64,000 bases of DNA from NCBI RefSeq assembly GCF_900099685.1, contig NZ_FNDW01000006.1, positions 232,542 through 296,541 on the forward strand, written 5' to 3'. The notes beneath the pieces were generated by a model. The model made no database searches. It was not told where the DNA came from and was given only the letters and a program-made list of their open reading frames with translations. Below are positions 33,290 to 42,682 of the stretch, piece by piece; within the stretch, counting starts at the first letter, position 1, and every line of letters starts with the position of its first letter. The translations under genes were made by a program, and so were the position numbers. This DNA comes from Chryseobacterium taeanense (GTDB taxonomy: Bacteria; Bacteroidota; Bacteroidia; Flavobacteriales; Weeksellaceae).

Positions 33290-34428
33290 TAGCAAACAGT
33301 TAATAAAGCACAAGAGTAAGCAAATCTTCCGCTTTCAGGAACACAAAGTAGTACTTTTTCTCCTTTTTTCAATTTACCGGAATTCATTAGCTGCTCCAAA
33401 GCAATGAAAATAGACCCGGCTCCGATGTTTCCTACTTCAGAAAGGTTGTAGAACCACTTCTCCCACGGGAAATCCAAACCTACGTTGGCAAATTCGTTTT
33501 TCAAGCCTTCTTTAAAATATCCTGACGAAATATGCGCCAGCACATGGTCAATTGTATTTGGATCAAGATTGTGCTTGTCGAAGGATGCTCTTAAGCTTTC
33601 GGCACCTTTTACCAAAATATATTGATCTAAAATTTTTGTATCCTGTTTTAATGCAAAAATAGATTGCTTCAGCCATTCATCAGAAGGATAATCGGCCCAT
33701 GATTTCAGGCTTCCGTCTTCCTGCTTTTCGCAACCGGCATACATACAGGCCTCAATTTCGTGAGCATAAGAATAGAAATCAATGAACTCCACTTTTAAAG
33801 AAACTTCGTTTTCTCTTGGTTTATTTTCCAGTAGGAAAGCTCCGGCGCCGTCAGAAAGCATCCATCTCAGGAATTCTCTTTTAAAGGCAATGATAGGTCT
33901 TTCTTCTAAAAGAACCAGATTTTCCGCTTCATGATTGAACTTATCTGCAGTCATCCAAGAGGAAAACCTTTCTGAGCCTACGCATACTGCATTTTGTTTT
34001 ACGCCGGCTTTTACAGAAAGAAATCCATAATTTAAAGCATTCATCCCGGAATTACAGAGTCCGGTAGAAGTATTGATTTCAATAGATTTACCGATATTAA
34101 GTTCACCGTGCACCATGGATGCATGGGAAGGCTGAATCTGGTCTGCAGAAGTTGTTCCGCATGAAAGAAGCTCTATATCTTCTTTACTGAAATTTTCATC
34201 AAAAAGACCTTCTACGGCTTTTGCGGTAATCTGGGCATTGGTATGTGTAGGATTTCCTTCTTTGTCTAAAGCATAATACCTTGTGGTTATTTTATTATTT
34301 CTTAAAATCAGGGATTTTGCTTTTGAAGGAGCGCCGTTTATATAACCAAGATAGATTTCCATATCATCATTGGATACCGGCTCATTAGGTAAGTATGTAA
34401 ATGCTTTTGTTATAAATACGTCGTTCAT
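33289..34428 (-). CDS. darB: DarB-type beta-ketoacyl synthase III homologue (dialkylresorcinol formation)
   Basis: The 379-residue protein has a FabH-like fold with Cys125 in STGLCNSGMNAL, His299 in HVLAHISSGYF and Asn334 in EVGNIGAGS, the Cys-His-Asn triad of ketosynthase III enzymes. DarB joins two acyl intermediates and closes the ring of 2,5-dialkylresorcinols. The gene ends one base into the hot-dog gene and begins 1 base after darA. The darA-darB adjacency is the marker of dialkylresorcinol loci and strongly supports the flexirubin assignment. Confidence 0.9.
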   Translation of the reverse strand: MNDVFITKAFTYLPNEPVSNDDMEIYLGYINGAPSKAKSLILRNNKITTRYYALDKEGNPTHTNAQITAKAVEGLFDENFSKEDIELLSCGTTSADQIQPSHASMVHGELNIGKSIEINTSTGLCNSGMNALNYGFLSVKAGVKQNAVCVGSERFSSWMTADKFNHEAENLVLLEERPIIAFKREFLRWMLSDGAGAFLLENKPRENEVSLKVEFIDFYSYAHEIEACMYAGCEKQEDGSLKSWADYPSDEWLKQSIFALKQDTKILDQYILVKGAESLRASFDKHNLDPNTIDHVLAHISSGYFKEGLKNEFANVGLDFPWEKWFYNLSEVGNIGAGSIFIALEQLMNSGKLKKGEKVLLCVPESGRFAYSCALLTVC

Positions 34429-34429
34429 T

Positions 34430-35344
34430 CTATTTTATATTAATTCCTTGTAAATATTCTCGTTGTTTTTTTCTTTTAAACCAAAAGATAGGTGTTGTAA
34501 GCAAATGTAATACCAGAACTATAGGTGATACAACCCATATAGCTGCCATCAAATATATCTTAAAGAATTTAATAAGCAATGGGCGTTTTTCTTTTTTCTT
34601 TATAATAAGATTCGACCATACTTTAAAAATCTTATTGCCTACTTTCTCGACTCTTACTAAAAACGCACGTATTTCTACTGCTCCGTTTTTTACGAGATCG
34701 GGCTGAAGGGTTTCCAGCGTATTTCCGGAAAAGTGTTTTTCAATAATTCTGCCGTATTTTCCAGCGCCGTTAATTTCTTCATCTGAAACTCCTGCTGCCG
34801 GAAGCATCCCGGATTTTTCTTTTTTTCCGGTAGTCATCCAGCGAAGGATAGTGAGTACACTGGTATAATTGTCGTGTCTATCTACCAAAGCGATATTCCC
34901 GACAAGTTTAGCCTGCATTTGTTTTAGATAAACTTTCAGTTTTTCCTGGGAAAACATCCACATATTTCTGGTTCCTGACACGGTAACGACAGGAGTGTCT
35001 TTAAGGATGTTTTCTGCAAATCCACTTTTCAGGAATGATATAATCGGAATCGAAGGAGTAAGATACCAAACCTGATATCCAAAAATTACCAAATCAAATT
35101 TTTTATTGACAACTTCTTCGGGAGGAGGAAGTATTTCGCTAGGAATCTGAAGATAAGATTCTGGAAAAGTGTTAAAAAATATATCACCTGACCAAGGAAA
35201 AGGAAAATCTTTTTTTAGTCTGATGTTGTAGTATGTCACGTTATATTCTTCACTTTTTTCTTCAAACGGATGGGCGATATTTCTCACGATATCTTCCAGC
35301 TGTCCGGACTGGGTGTAATATATAACAAGTATATTTTTTTTCAT
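34430..35344 (-). CDS. darA: DarA-type dialkylresorcinol aromatising protein (flavodoxin-like)
   Basis: The 304-residue product starts with a flavodoxin-type phosphate-binding loop, ILVIYYTQSGQLEDIV. It continues with VIFGYQVWYLTPSIPIISFL and VVTVSGTRNMWMF, typical flavin-fold strands. A membrane segment near residues 265-288 (YLMAAIWVVSPIVLVLHLL) anchors the C-terminus. DarA acts with DarB, probably in oxidation to the aromatic resorcinol. It lies between the MMPL exporter gene (42-base gap) and darB. Confidence 0.87.
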   Translation of the reverse strand: MKKNILVIYYTQSGQLEDIVRNIAHPFEEKSEEYNVTYYNIRLKKDFPFPWSGDIFFNTFPESYLQIPSEILPPPEEVVNKKFDLVIFGYQVWYLTPSIPIISFLKSGFAENILKDTPVVTVSGTRNMWMFSQEKLKVYLKQMQAKLVGNIALVDRHDNYTSVLTILRWMTTGKKEKSGMLPAAGVSDEEINGAGKYGRIIEKHFSGNTLETLQPDLVKNGAVEIRAFLVRVEKVGNKIFKVWSNLIIKKKEKRPLLIKFFKIYLMAAIWVVSPIVLVLHLLTTPIFWFKRKKQREYLQGINIK

Positions 35345-35386
35345 TAATTCTTTTTATCCGTTACAAAAATATGCTTTTCATATGTA

Positions 35387-38300
35387 TTATTCAGAACTAA
35401 ATATTTTTAATGATTCAGAACTGAATTTTAATGTATAATCAGCATTATTGAATATATTATTTTTTCTGGTACAAAAGATAATCGTTTCAGGGAATTTCTC
35501 TAGTGTATTGATATCGAAATTTTCATCTGAAACCAGCAGTAAATCAATTTTTTTAGTGATTTCGGTACTGTTTTTTATATAATTTATTTTTCTTCTTTTT
35601 ACCAGATAATTCTGCTCGGCAATCTGTCTTTTTTCTTCATCCTTAATGTAACTGAAAATTGTTCTTCCTGCCTGTTGCAGAGTCAGTAAAACATCTTTCT
35701 GCCCAAAATCATTTGCGATATGAAGAATATTGACATCTTTCGGGATGTGCTTGTTGAGTTCAAAATAGAGAGATTTGTTCTGTTTAAAATCTTCTTTCAC
35801 CTCATTCACAACTTCATTATCTTTGTATAAAAAACTCAAAAAAAGCTTTTTTCTGAAATAATTTTCATCTTCAAGTTCATTCCTTAGAACTGCAAATTCT
35901 TTTCTGAAGTATGCATTAATTTTCTTGGTACGCTCCGAGTAATTTTTCCCGAAACTTTCGTCTTCTTTTCTAATTCTTTCACCAATTTTCACAGTAATAG
36001 CACCATCATAGATAATAAAATCTCCTTTAGGCAAAACCTCAGAATTCCCATGAATATAAACCGGTAAAATATCCAGACCAAATTTTTCTGCGAGATAAAA
36101 TGCTCCTTTATGAAACCTTTTGATATCGTTCGTATAAGAACGTTCCGCTTCAGGAAAGACGACAAGAGAATAGCCCTGGTTTACTTTTTCCTGCAGTCTG
36201 TCGACTCCGTTTTCTATACCCTGAGAAACAGGATAACATCCCAAGGCTCTTACCATTTTCCCGAAAATAGGAGATTGATAAACCCAGTCATTCACAAGGA
36301 AAACAAACTTGTGGGTAACCATTGAAATAGCGAGCGTATCCAGAAACGACGTATGATTGGCAATGATAACAGCCGGTTTGCTGAAATCTTCTTTCGTAGC
36401 TTTAATGATCTTTTTCTTTACCCATGGATTCGTAAACAGAACAGAAGTTAAAAACCTTGCGGAAATTAATTTAAAAAAGTTCAATGACTTTACTTTAGCG
36501 TTTTTTGTAAAAGGGCTGATAACCAGCGAGAAGAATAAACCTCCTAATCCGTAATACAAGAAAGAAAGCACCGAATGTGAAAAAAGTCTGAATGTAATCG
36601 GGGACAGTCCTTTTCTGGCTCTGTTTGTAATCAGTAATCTGAACCAAAAAGGATATAGTGTTGATGTGATAATAATTACTGAGAACATCCCGATCAATGC
36701 TACCAAAGCAAGCGAATGTAGAGCAGGGTGTTTGGCAAAGATCAATGAACCAATTGATAATATCGTTGTGAAAACTGCCAAGATAATAGAGGTTCTATAT
36801 GTGGGAAGCTCATTTTTACCCGTGGTATGCTCTTTTTGCATGGCCTGAGTAAGGAAAATACTGAAATCATCGCCTACCCCAAAAATAAGGGTACAGACAA
36901 CAGTGCTGAAGATATTCAGTTCCAGTCCGAGAAAATACAGGATCCCTGCGGTTACAACTCCGGTCAGAACAATCGGGAACATGGTCAAAACAGTAAGCTC
37001 AAAATTTCTGAAAAATACGATGATCGTTAAAATGATAGCTAAAAGTGAATAATTAATCAGCGTGTTGAAATCCCTTTTCAGTAAACCCAGGAAATTTTCA
37101 TTCATCTGCTGGCGGTCGATGGCAAGAACATCCTGTTTCTTTTCAACATCCTTAATGAAAGCATCTCTTTTGTCTTTATCTACTTTTACGACGTTTGATA
37201 CTGTATAAAATCCGTTTTCCTGGTTCAGAAATTCGGAAATCTGCAGTGCTTTTATTTTTTCGTAATCTTTAAGAGTTAATGGCGAGTAGCTTTTATTCAA
37301 ATTATCATTAAATTGGCTGAATGCTGTGCTGTTAAAGCCATATGTGTTACCATTTTTGATTAATTCAGAAATGGTATTAGACTTTTTTTCATTCGTCCAG
37401 AATTCATTCCATTCTTTTATTTTTTTCTGCTGATCTTTTTCCGATAAAACCACTTTTCCCAAAGAACTATAGCTTAATATTTTTCCCTGATCCTTCTCTT
37501 TTTCCAGAAAATTACTTAGCTCTGAATTTTTCGTAAGTGCTTCTTCCGCAGAATTTCCGTAAGAAATCGTATAAATTGATTTTGAAGTGATATCAGAAAG
37601 TTTCTGAAGTTTGGCTTCACTGATTTTCAAATCTTTTGGAATATAATTTAAATCGCCGATGTCTTCATTAAATCCGACATGCTTGAACCCGAATAGACAA
37701 GCAATAATGATGACAGAACAACCGATAATCAGAAGTTTGTTCTTTTCGTAGGGATAAGATCCGATTTTGTCAATAAAATTGGTATTGGCTTTCTTCTCCT
37801 TTTTCGGATGATACAATTGAGGAACGATAATTAATGCCGTAAAGGATGATAATATTACCGTAATGGCAGCGAAAAGACCCAGATCTTTCAGTGCTTCGGA
37901 GCGAACAAACACAAGGCAAAGAAACGAAACAGCTGTTGTCGCACTGCTTAGTAAGATAGGCTGCGTAATTTCTTTATAAAGTTCTTCTATATTATTGTTG
38001 TGTTTGTAATGCGTAAGAATGTGAAGAGCATAATCGATCGTTATCCCGATCAGGATAGCGCCAACGCTCAACGAAATGGCCGAAACTTTGTCTTTAATAA
38101 AGTACAGAATCAATAAGGCCAGCAAAACCGAGAAAACCGTTGGCAGAAAAACAATAATCGGAGTAAAGAAGTTCCTGAAGTAATAGATCAGTAAAATCAA
38201 AAGTACAGTCATGGAAATCATTACCGTATTTTGAATATCCTTTTTGATCTGCTGGGCATTTGCAACCGCAATGACCGGAGAACCAAAATAGCTGATCTCT

Positions 38301-39037
38301 GTTTTTCCTTTAAATTGTTTGTTGAGGTTGTCCTTTATTTCATTAAGCTGATTGACAAAAACTTCATTGTTTTTAGTGTCATTGCTTTTATTTTTCGGAT
38401 CAATAAAAAGCAGAAGATTTTTTCTGTCTTTGGTAACAATGTAGCTGTTTTCGAGTTTAAAATCTTTGCTGATATTTAAGGCGTTCAGTTTTTTTATTCC
38501 TAAAAAAGTAATGCCGAGAGGATCTTTTTTAATAAATTCTTTGGTCACCAGACTTGTCGGGGAAGATAATGAAATGTAATTGCTTTCAACTTGTTTGGCA
38601 AGACTGTCTTTATTCAGCTTACGATCGATGCTTTTGTAATCGTTTTCATCTAAGAATAAAGGAAGATTCTGGTTGACGAAATCGAATGTTTCTGAAATTT
38701 CGTTATCATTTACCTTTCCCTGAACCGAGCTTATGTATTTTTGTAAAGGTTCGGTTTTTTTCAAAAAAATATCGGCCGTCTCAGAAAGCTGAAAATTGTC
38801 TTCTCTGGATTTGTTTTCAATAATAACGATGATTTTATCAGAAAAATTGATCTGCTGAAGAACTTTTGCCGTAAGGTCAGACTTTTCGTTTTTCGGAATA
38901 ATCTGGTTGATGTCTTCTTCAAAATTAATTTTTGAAGCGAAAAAACTGCATATGACAGCAATTCCGACTGCAAGCAGTATGGAAAGAAGCCTGTTTTTAG
39001 AAATCAGGTAATATAAAAAAATGAAAAAACGATGCAT
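35387..39037 (-). CDS. MMPL/RND-type exporter fused to PlsC-like acyltransferase and a C-terminal Rossmann-like domain
   Basis: The 1216-residue product has an MMPL exporter part (about 1-800) with two sets of membrane segments and two large periplasmic loops. GAILIGITIDYALHILTHY and LIFGVGDDFSIFLTQA are the repeated RND helix-4 motifs. Residues about 850-1060 form a PlsC-type acyltransferase with IANHTSFLDTLAISM (HxxxxD) and VFPEAERSYTND. The last 120 residues include DVNILHIANDFGQKDVLLTL, which recalls a methyltransferase nucleotide-binding fold without its full motif. Fusion couples acyl transfer to export, in line with lipid-linked pigment traffic to the outer membrane. It is the first gene of the minus-strand operon. 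Confidence 0.9.
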   Translation of the reverse strand: MHRFFIFLYYLISKNRLLSILLAVGIAVICSFFASKINFEEDINQIIPKNEKSDLTAKVLQQINFSDKIIVIIENKSREDNFQLSETADIFLKKTEPLQKYISSVQGKVNDNEISETFDFVNQNLPLFLDENDYKSIDRKLNKDSLAKQVESNYISLSSPTSLVTKEFIKKDPLGITFLGIKKLNALNISKDFKLENSYIVTKDRKNLLLFIDPKNKSNDTKNNEVFVNQLNEIKDNLNKQFKGKTEISYFGSPVIAVANAQQIKKDIQNTVMISMTVLLILLIYYFRNFFTPIIVFLPTVFSVLLALLILYFIKDKVSAISLSVGAILIGITIDYALHILTHYKHNNNIEELYKEITQPILLSSATTAVSFLCLVFVRSEALKDLGLFAAITVILSSFTALIIVPQLYHPKKEKKANTNFIDKIGSYPYEKNKLLIIGCSVIIIACLFGFKHVGFNEDIGDLNYIPKDLKISEAKLQKLSDITSKSIYTISYGNSAEEALTKNSELSNFLEKEKDQGKILSYSSLGKVVLSEKDQQKKIKEWNEFWTNEKKSNTISELIKNGNTYGFNSTAFSQFNDNLNKSYSPLTLKDYEKIKALQISEFLNQENGFYTVSNVVKVDKDKRDAFIKDVEKKQDVLAIDRQQMNENFLGLLKRDFNTLINYSLLAIILTIIVFFRNFELTVLTMFPIVLTGVVTAGILYFLGLELNIFSTVVCTLIFGVGDDFSIFLTQAMQKEHTTGKNELPTYRTSIILAVFTTILSIGSLIFAKHPALHSLALVALIGMFSVIIITSTLYPFWFRLLITNRARKGLSPITFRLFSHSVLSFLYYGLGGLFFSLVISPFTKNAKVKSLNFFKLISARFLTSVLFTNPWVKKKIIKATKEDFSKPAVIIANHTSFLDTLAISMVTHKFVFLVNDWVYQSPIFGKMVRALGCYPVSQGIENGVDRLQEKVNQGYSLVVFPEAERSYTNDIKRFHKGAFYLAEKFGLDILPVYIHGNSEVLPKGDFIIYDGAITVKIGERIRKEDESFGKNYSERTKKINAYFRKEFAVLRNELEDENYFRKKLFLSFLYKDNEVVNEVKEDFKQNKSLYFELNKHIPKDVNILHIANDFGQKDVLLTLQQAGRTIFSYIKDEEKRQIAEQNYLVKRRKINYIKNSTEITKKIDLLLVSDENFDINTLEKFPETIIFCTRKNNIFNNADYTLKFSSESLKIFSSE

Positions 39038-39058
39038 CAGATTATTAAATCAAGTTTG

Positions 39059-39066
39059 CAAATTTA
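39059..39066 (-). promoter_or_regulatory. Promoter -7 element for the minus-strand pigment operon
   Basis: Read on the minus strand the bases are TAAATTTG, an exact TAnnTTTG. The element lies 22 bases before the start of the MMPL exporter gene. No clear -33 TTTG is at standard spacing. It would drive MMPL, darA, darB and the genes that follow. Confidence 0.55.
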
Positions 39067-39130
39067 ATTTTTTCATCACAGTTTGAAAATTTTTAACATA
39101 AGTTTGTCTGAAAATCAATAAAATATTTAA

Positions 39131-39157
39131 TTGAAATAAAAAAAATATATACTTTTG
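39131..39157 (+). promoter_or_regulatory. Promoter for the plus-strand membrane protein gene
   Basis: TTG at 39131-39133 and an exact TAnnTTTG element, TACTTTTG, at 39150-39157 are 16 bases apart. The gene starts 53 bases further on. It is back to back with the pigment operon promoter. Confidence 0.6.
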
Positions 39158-39209
39158 TAAGAGTCCCCCATTAATAATATAAATACCTGAGTGTACGCTT
39201 AGATCTAAT

Positions 39210-40241
39210 ATGTTTAAAACATTTGATGAAAAATTAAACGAATTTTTGTTCGTCATTGCACTCCCGTTCCTATTATTTTTCATGTCCTATTATGGATTTG
39301 AAACTTCTTATGTAATAGGAATCAAATCCTGGGAAAAAGCGCCTGATTTTATGTTTTCTTCGGTGTATGCCTATCGTGTTATCCCGAATTATTTAAGTGT
39401 TCATGTTACGGAATCAGTAATATTTATAGTTGATAATTACCTGCCTTCTGCAAAAAACTTTCTTTTGAAACAGGGATCATTTTTTTATCACAGTACTTTT
39501 CTTATTAATGTATTCTTCTTTATTCTTACCTCTGTTTTTTTGGATAAAATTTTTAAATTAAAACCTGTTACGCTTCTTTTAAATGAAAATGCGAAAAGAA
39601 TGCTTCATCTGATCGCAGTATTTTTCATTGTGATTGTGCAGTACGTTCCTACAAACTGCGATTGTTTAGCGATTTTTTTTTACGTTCTAGGAATCTTTTT
39701 CACCCTGAAATATTGGCAAAAAAGAAAACGTTCAGATCTGATTGTTCTAGGCTTGATTATTTTTATTTCGACGTTCGTCAGAGAAACGGCCTGTCTTAAT
39801 ATTGCTTTTTTTGCAGCGATATTTATTAATTATGAAAGTCTTAGCGAAAGAAATTTTGTCTTTTTTAAAGAAACTTTCTTCCTGGTACTTGCTTTTGTTT
39901 TGCCGTATATTGGCTTGCGGCTGATGATCCGGCAGCAGGCATCATTTGCAGAAGGAATTTATTTCGTTAAAAACTTCACAAGCCCTTACAACCTTCTGGG
40001 ACTTTTGTTCGGAATATTAAGCCTTTACTTCAGCTATAAAATGTCTGAAAAAACAGGAAAACTACTGATCTGCAAATATCTGATTTTCTCTTCACCTTAT
40101 CTCGTTATGATTGCTTCGGTAGGACTTTTCTGGGAAACAAGACTTTTTCTACCATTGATTATTACGGGAATAATAGCGGCTTCACAAACTGAAGTCGAAA
40201 GAACTAAGGAAGAAGAAAATTTGAATAGGTATCAATCGTAA
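39210..40241 (+). CDS. Multi-pass membrane protein of unknown function
   Basis: The 343-residue product has about nine hydrophobic segments. FVRETACLNIAFFAAIF, with charged Arg-Glu at a membrane edge, and YRVIPNYLSV near residue 50 resemble polytopic surface-polysaccharide proteins (GT-C or polymerase type). No catalytic motif is certain. The 3' end overlaps the convergent EpsG-like gene by 38 bases. Related architecture and the FxRE(T/S) type motif also occur in the tandem pair at 41510 and 42683. Confidence 0.8.
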   Translation: MFKTFDEKLNEFLFVIALPFLLFFMSYYGFETSYVIGIKSWEKAPDFMFSSVYAYRVIPNYLSVHVTESVIFIVDNYLPSAKNFLLKQGSFFYHSTFLINVFFFILTSVFLDKIFKLKPVTLLLNENAKRMLHLIAVFFIVIVQYVPTNCDCLAIFFYVLGIFFTLKYWQKRKRSDLIVLGLIIFISTFVRETACLNIAFFAAIFINYESLSERNFVFFKETFFLVLAFVLPYIGLRLMIRQQASFAEGIYFVKNFTSPYNLLGLLFGILSLYFSYKMSEKTGKLLICKYLIFSSPYLVMIASVGLFWETRLFLPLIITGIIAASQTEVERTKEEENLNRYQS

Positions 40242-41340
40242 ATTTTCCTCTTTCGATATTTTTAAAGCTGGAAAAAATAATAAAGTTGAAAAGGCTGTAG
40301 CAGATAATGATCGTGTGTATTATTTTTTTGTTGCCACTATTCGCCGAATACATGGCATACGGCATTAAATATCCTGTTGCCGTAAAGAAGATGCCGGTAA
40401 GTCTGGAAGAAAATATAGTACTTCCTCTGAAGATAAAAAAGAAACATATTCCCAATACACAAAAATTTCTCATGTATTCATAGTAAGGATACTTTTCTTT
40501 CATGTTATTGTCGAATGCAAATAAAAATATTGTGGAAAGTATAGCATTTCCTTCAGGAACACCAATTCCGCCATTCAGTCTTTCCGTGGTAGAACTCAGA
40601 TTAATATAGTTATTGAATCCGGTCATTAAACTGCTTTCTTCGGGGAGCAAGCTGCCGAAATATTTGTATATCTCAAATGGAGAAAGAATCATTGATCCTA
40701 TGATAGCGGTTGCCATAATCGTTTTATTGATAGGAACTCTGGCAAGCCAATACATAGGCAGGAAAAAGATACACACATTATGGATTCCCATTGCCAAATA
40801 AATGCAGATAAGATAATACCAAACCTTTCTTTCTTTAATAAAACGTATTGAAAAGTAACAGATAATTGTTCCCAGCGCCTGTCGCATCTGTCCGTTTTCC
40901 CCAATGAAGAAACTCGGAAAAAAGAAGAGTAGAATTGTGGTATAAGGGTAGAGAGAATTTTCTTTGATGTTTATATAATTTAACGGAATAGAGATCAATG
41001 CCAGAAAAAAGGTGACTATATAGAAAGGTGGTGCCAGGAAAACATCAAATATAAGTTTATTGATAAGAATATACAGCCATTCCATATCCAGCGGGCTATC
41101 CAATTTAAGTGCTTTCCTGAAAATATCTGTATAATTCGTGTGGGAACTGTACCAAAGATAAATGTTTTTATAACTCCCGTAATCCGGCCCGGCATCTCTG
41201 AAACCGACAACAAGGATAAACCATGCAGCAATGGGAATCAGGTATTTTGTACTTGGTTTTTCGTCCCGGTAGGCTTCGGCAAAGCTCAGGCATAGAATGA
41301 TAATGAAGGGAACTAAATAGTAGGGGTGCAATAGATGCAT
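40204..41340 (-). CDS. EpsG-family membrane protein (polysaccharide polymerase-like)
   Basis: The 378-residue product is rich in membrane segments and shows the EpsG pattern: WFILVVGFRDAGPDYGSYKNIY near the N-terminus, then GMEWLY-type spacing (DMEWLYILINKL) and SIRFIKERKVWYYLICIYLAM with IHNVCIFFLP. EpsG proteins are thought to polymerise exopolysaccharide repeat units. It is transcribed from its own promoter at 41370-41377 and ends inside the neighbouring plus-strand gene. Confidence 0.85.
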   Translation of the reverse strand: MHLLHPYYLVPFIIILCLSFAEAYRDEKPSTKYLIPIAAWFILVVGFRDAGPDYGSYKNIYLWYSSHTNYTDIFRKALKLDSPLDMEWLYILINKLIFDVFLAPPFYIVTFFLALISIPLNYINIKENSLYPYTTILLFFFPSFFIGENGQMRQALGTIICYFSIRFIKERKVWYYLICIYLAMGIHNVCIFFLPMYWLARVPINKTIMATAIIGSMILSPFEIYKYFGSLLPEESSLMTGFNNYINLSSTTERLNGGIGVPEGNAILSTIFLFAFDNNMKEKYPYYEYMRNFCVLGICFFFIFRGSTIFSSRLTGIFFTATGYLMPYAMYSANSGNKKIIHTIIICYSLFNFIIFSSFKNIERGKFTIDTYSNFLLP

Positions 41341-41369
41341 AAATTGTGTTTTTCAAAGTCTGTGTGATG

Positions 41370-41377
41370 CAAAAGTA
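41370..41377 (-). promoter_or_regulatory. Promoter -7 element for the EpsG-like gene
   Basis: The minus-strand sequence is TACTTTTG, an exact TAnnTTTG match, 29 bases before the start codon at 41340. Confidence 0.6.
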
Positions 41378-41509
41378 ATGAAATAATTAATATACAGTAA
41401 TTAAAAATAAGTAAAGCTTAAAAGAAAATGCGTAATTTCGCACATCTGATAAACACAAATCAAGCTCTTTTAAAAATGAGATTAATTCTAACACAATCAA
41501 ATTTTAAAG

Positions 41510-42658
41510 ATGAAAAAAAACACAAGTTATCAATTCGTTCTCTATTTCATTATTGTTATTTTCTTATGTATTTTCAAAGTATATTTTGCATATATTACAT
41601 GCAACGGATATGCATTTGCCGACTGGCTGATTAATTATCAGGAGGCAGGTTTCGGCAGGAGAGGTTTATCCGGAACTGTTTTTATTTTTTTATATAAAGT
41701 ATTTTCGATAAAGGTTCAGTACTCGGTGTTCTTCACACAAACGATTGTGTATGTATTGTTCTTCTATTTTCTTTATAAACTTCTCAGATTTAAAAAAGCC
41801 AATATAATAGATGCTTTGTTTCTCCTCACTCCGTTTTGCCTGTGGGGATTTTTTTCCGATCCTGCGATAGGAGCAAGGAAAGATGGCATTTTATGGCTAC
41901 TTTTTGTTGCTTTTATCTACTATCTTTCACAAAATAAGCTTACCAAAACCAAAAAATATATCTTTCTGGTATTATTTGCCGTTTCGGTGTTCATTCATGA
42001 AAGTTTTGTTTTTTATACTCCATACTTTTTAATTGCTCTCTACTTTCACAATAAAAAGATTGATGTCAAAATGTTTCTACTCATTATGCTTTCGTTTGGC
42101 ATTCCGGCAGGAATTATCTTATTGACAGGAATCAATACCGATTACCATAAAACCTTACAGATCATCAGAGAATGCAAGATTAATCTTCAGGAAGAAAATA
42201 TTTTCCAGTGGAAAGAAACGCAACTTATTAAAATAGATTATTACACAAAAGAAATTAAAAACCTGAGTTTGTATGTTATAAGTGTGGCGCTTCAACTAGG
42301 TTTTGTGATATTTTATATGTTTCTGAAGAAGTTTCCGCCGGAAAACAGAAAAAAACTTTTAATCTCTTTTGCACTTGCTTTTTTCATAAGTATTCCTTTA
42401 TTTCTAATTGCTATTGATGTAGGAAGATGGTTCTACAATAGTTTTATTCTTTTTGAAATACTTCTTATTTCTCTGATTCCTGTTTCTGAAACCAGTTTTT
42501 TTAACGTTGAGATTTTCAAGAACCGCGGAATGTTGATTTTTATCTTCCTTGTTCTATTGGCTGATTTCGTCTACAGAGTTCCTTCCGCATTGATAGGAAT
42601 ACAAACAGGGCTGCCATTAAGATTTTTTCTGCACCTTTTCGGAATTCATTCTTTTTAA
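41510..42658 (+). CDS. Multi-pass membrane protein, tandem paralogue 1
   Basis: The 382-residue product has about ten hydrophobic segments and the segment ADWLINYQEAGFGRRGLSG near residues 40-58, which is nearly identical in the next gene. FIHESFVFYTPYFLIALYF near residue 165 is also shared. The Asp and Arg pairs next to membrane helices suggest a lipid-linked sugar binding site as in GT-C or polymerase proteins, but no family motif is certain. It is followed by its paralogue after 24 bases, in one transcription unit. Confidence 0.8.
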   Translation: MKKNTSYQFVLYFIIVIFLCIFKVYFAYITCNGYAFADWLINYQEAGFGRRGLSGTVFIFLYKVFSIKVQYSVFFTQTIVYVLFFYFLYKLLRFKKANIIDALFLLTPFCLWGFFSDPAIGARKDGILWLLFVAFIYYLSQNKLTKTKKYIFLVLFAVSVFIHESFVFYTPYFLIALYFHNKKIDVKMFLLIMLSFGIPAGIILLTGINTDYHKTLQIIRECKINLQEENIFQWKETQLIKIDYYTKEIKNLSLYVISVALQLGFVIFYMFLKKFPPENRKKLLISFALAFFISIPLFLIAIDVGRWFYNSFILFEILLISLIPVSETSFFNVEIFKNRGMLIFIFLVLLADFVYRVPSALIGIQTGLPLRFFLHLFGIHSF

Positions 42659-42682
42659 ACGTTCAATTTATTAAAACACATA

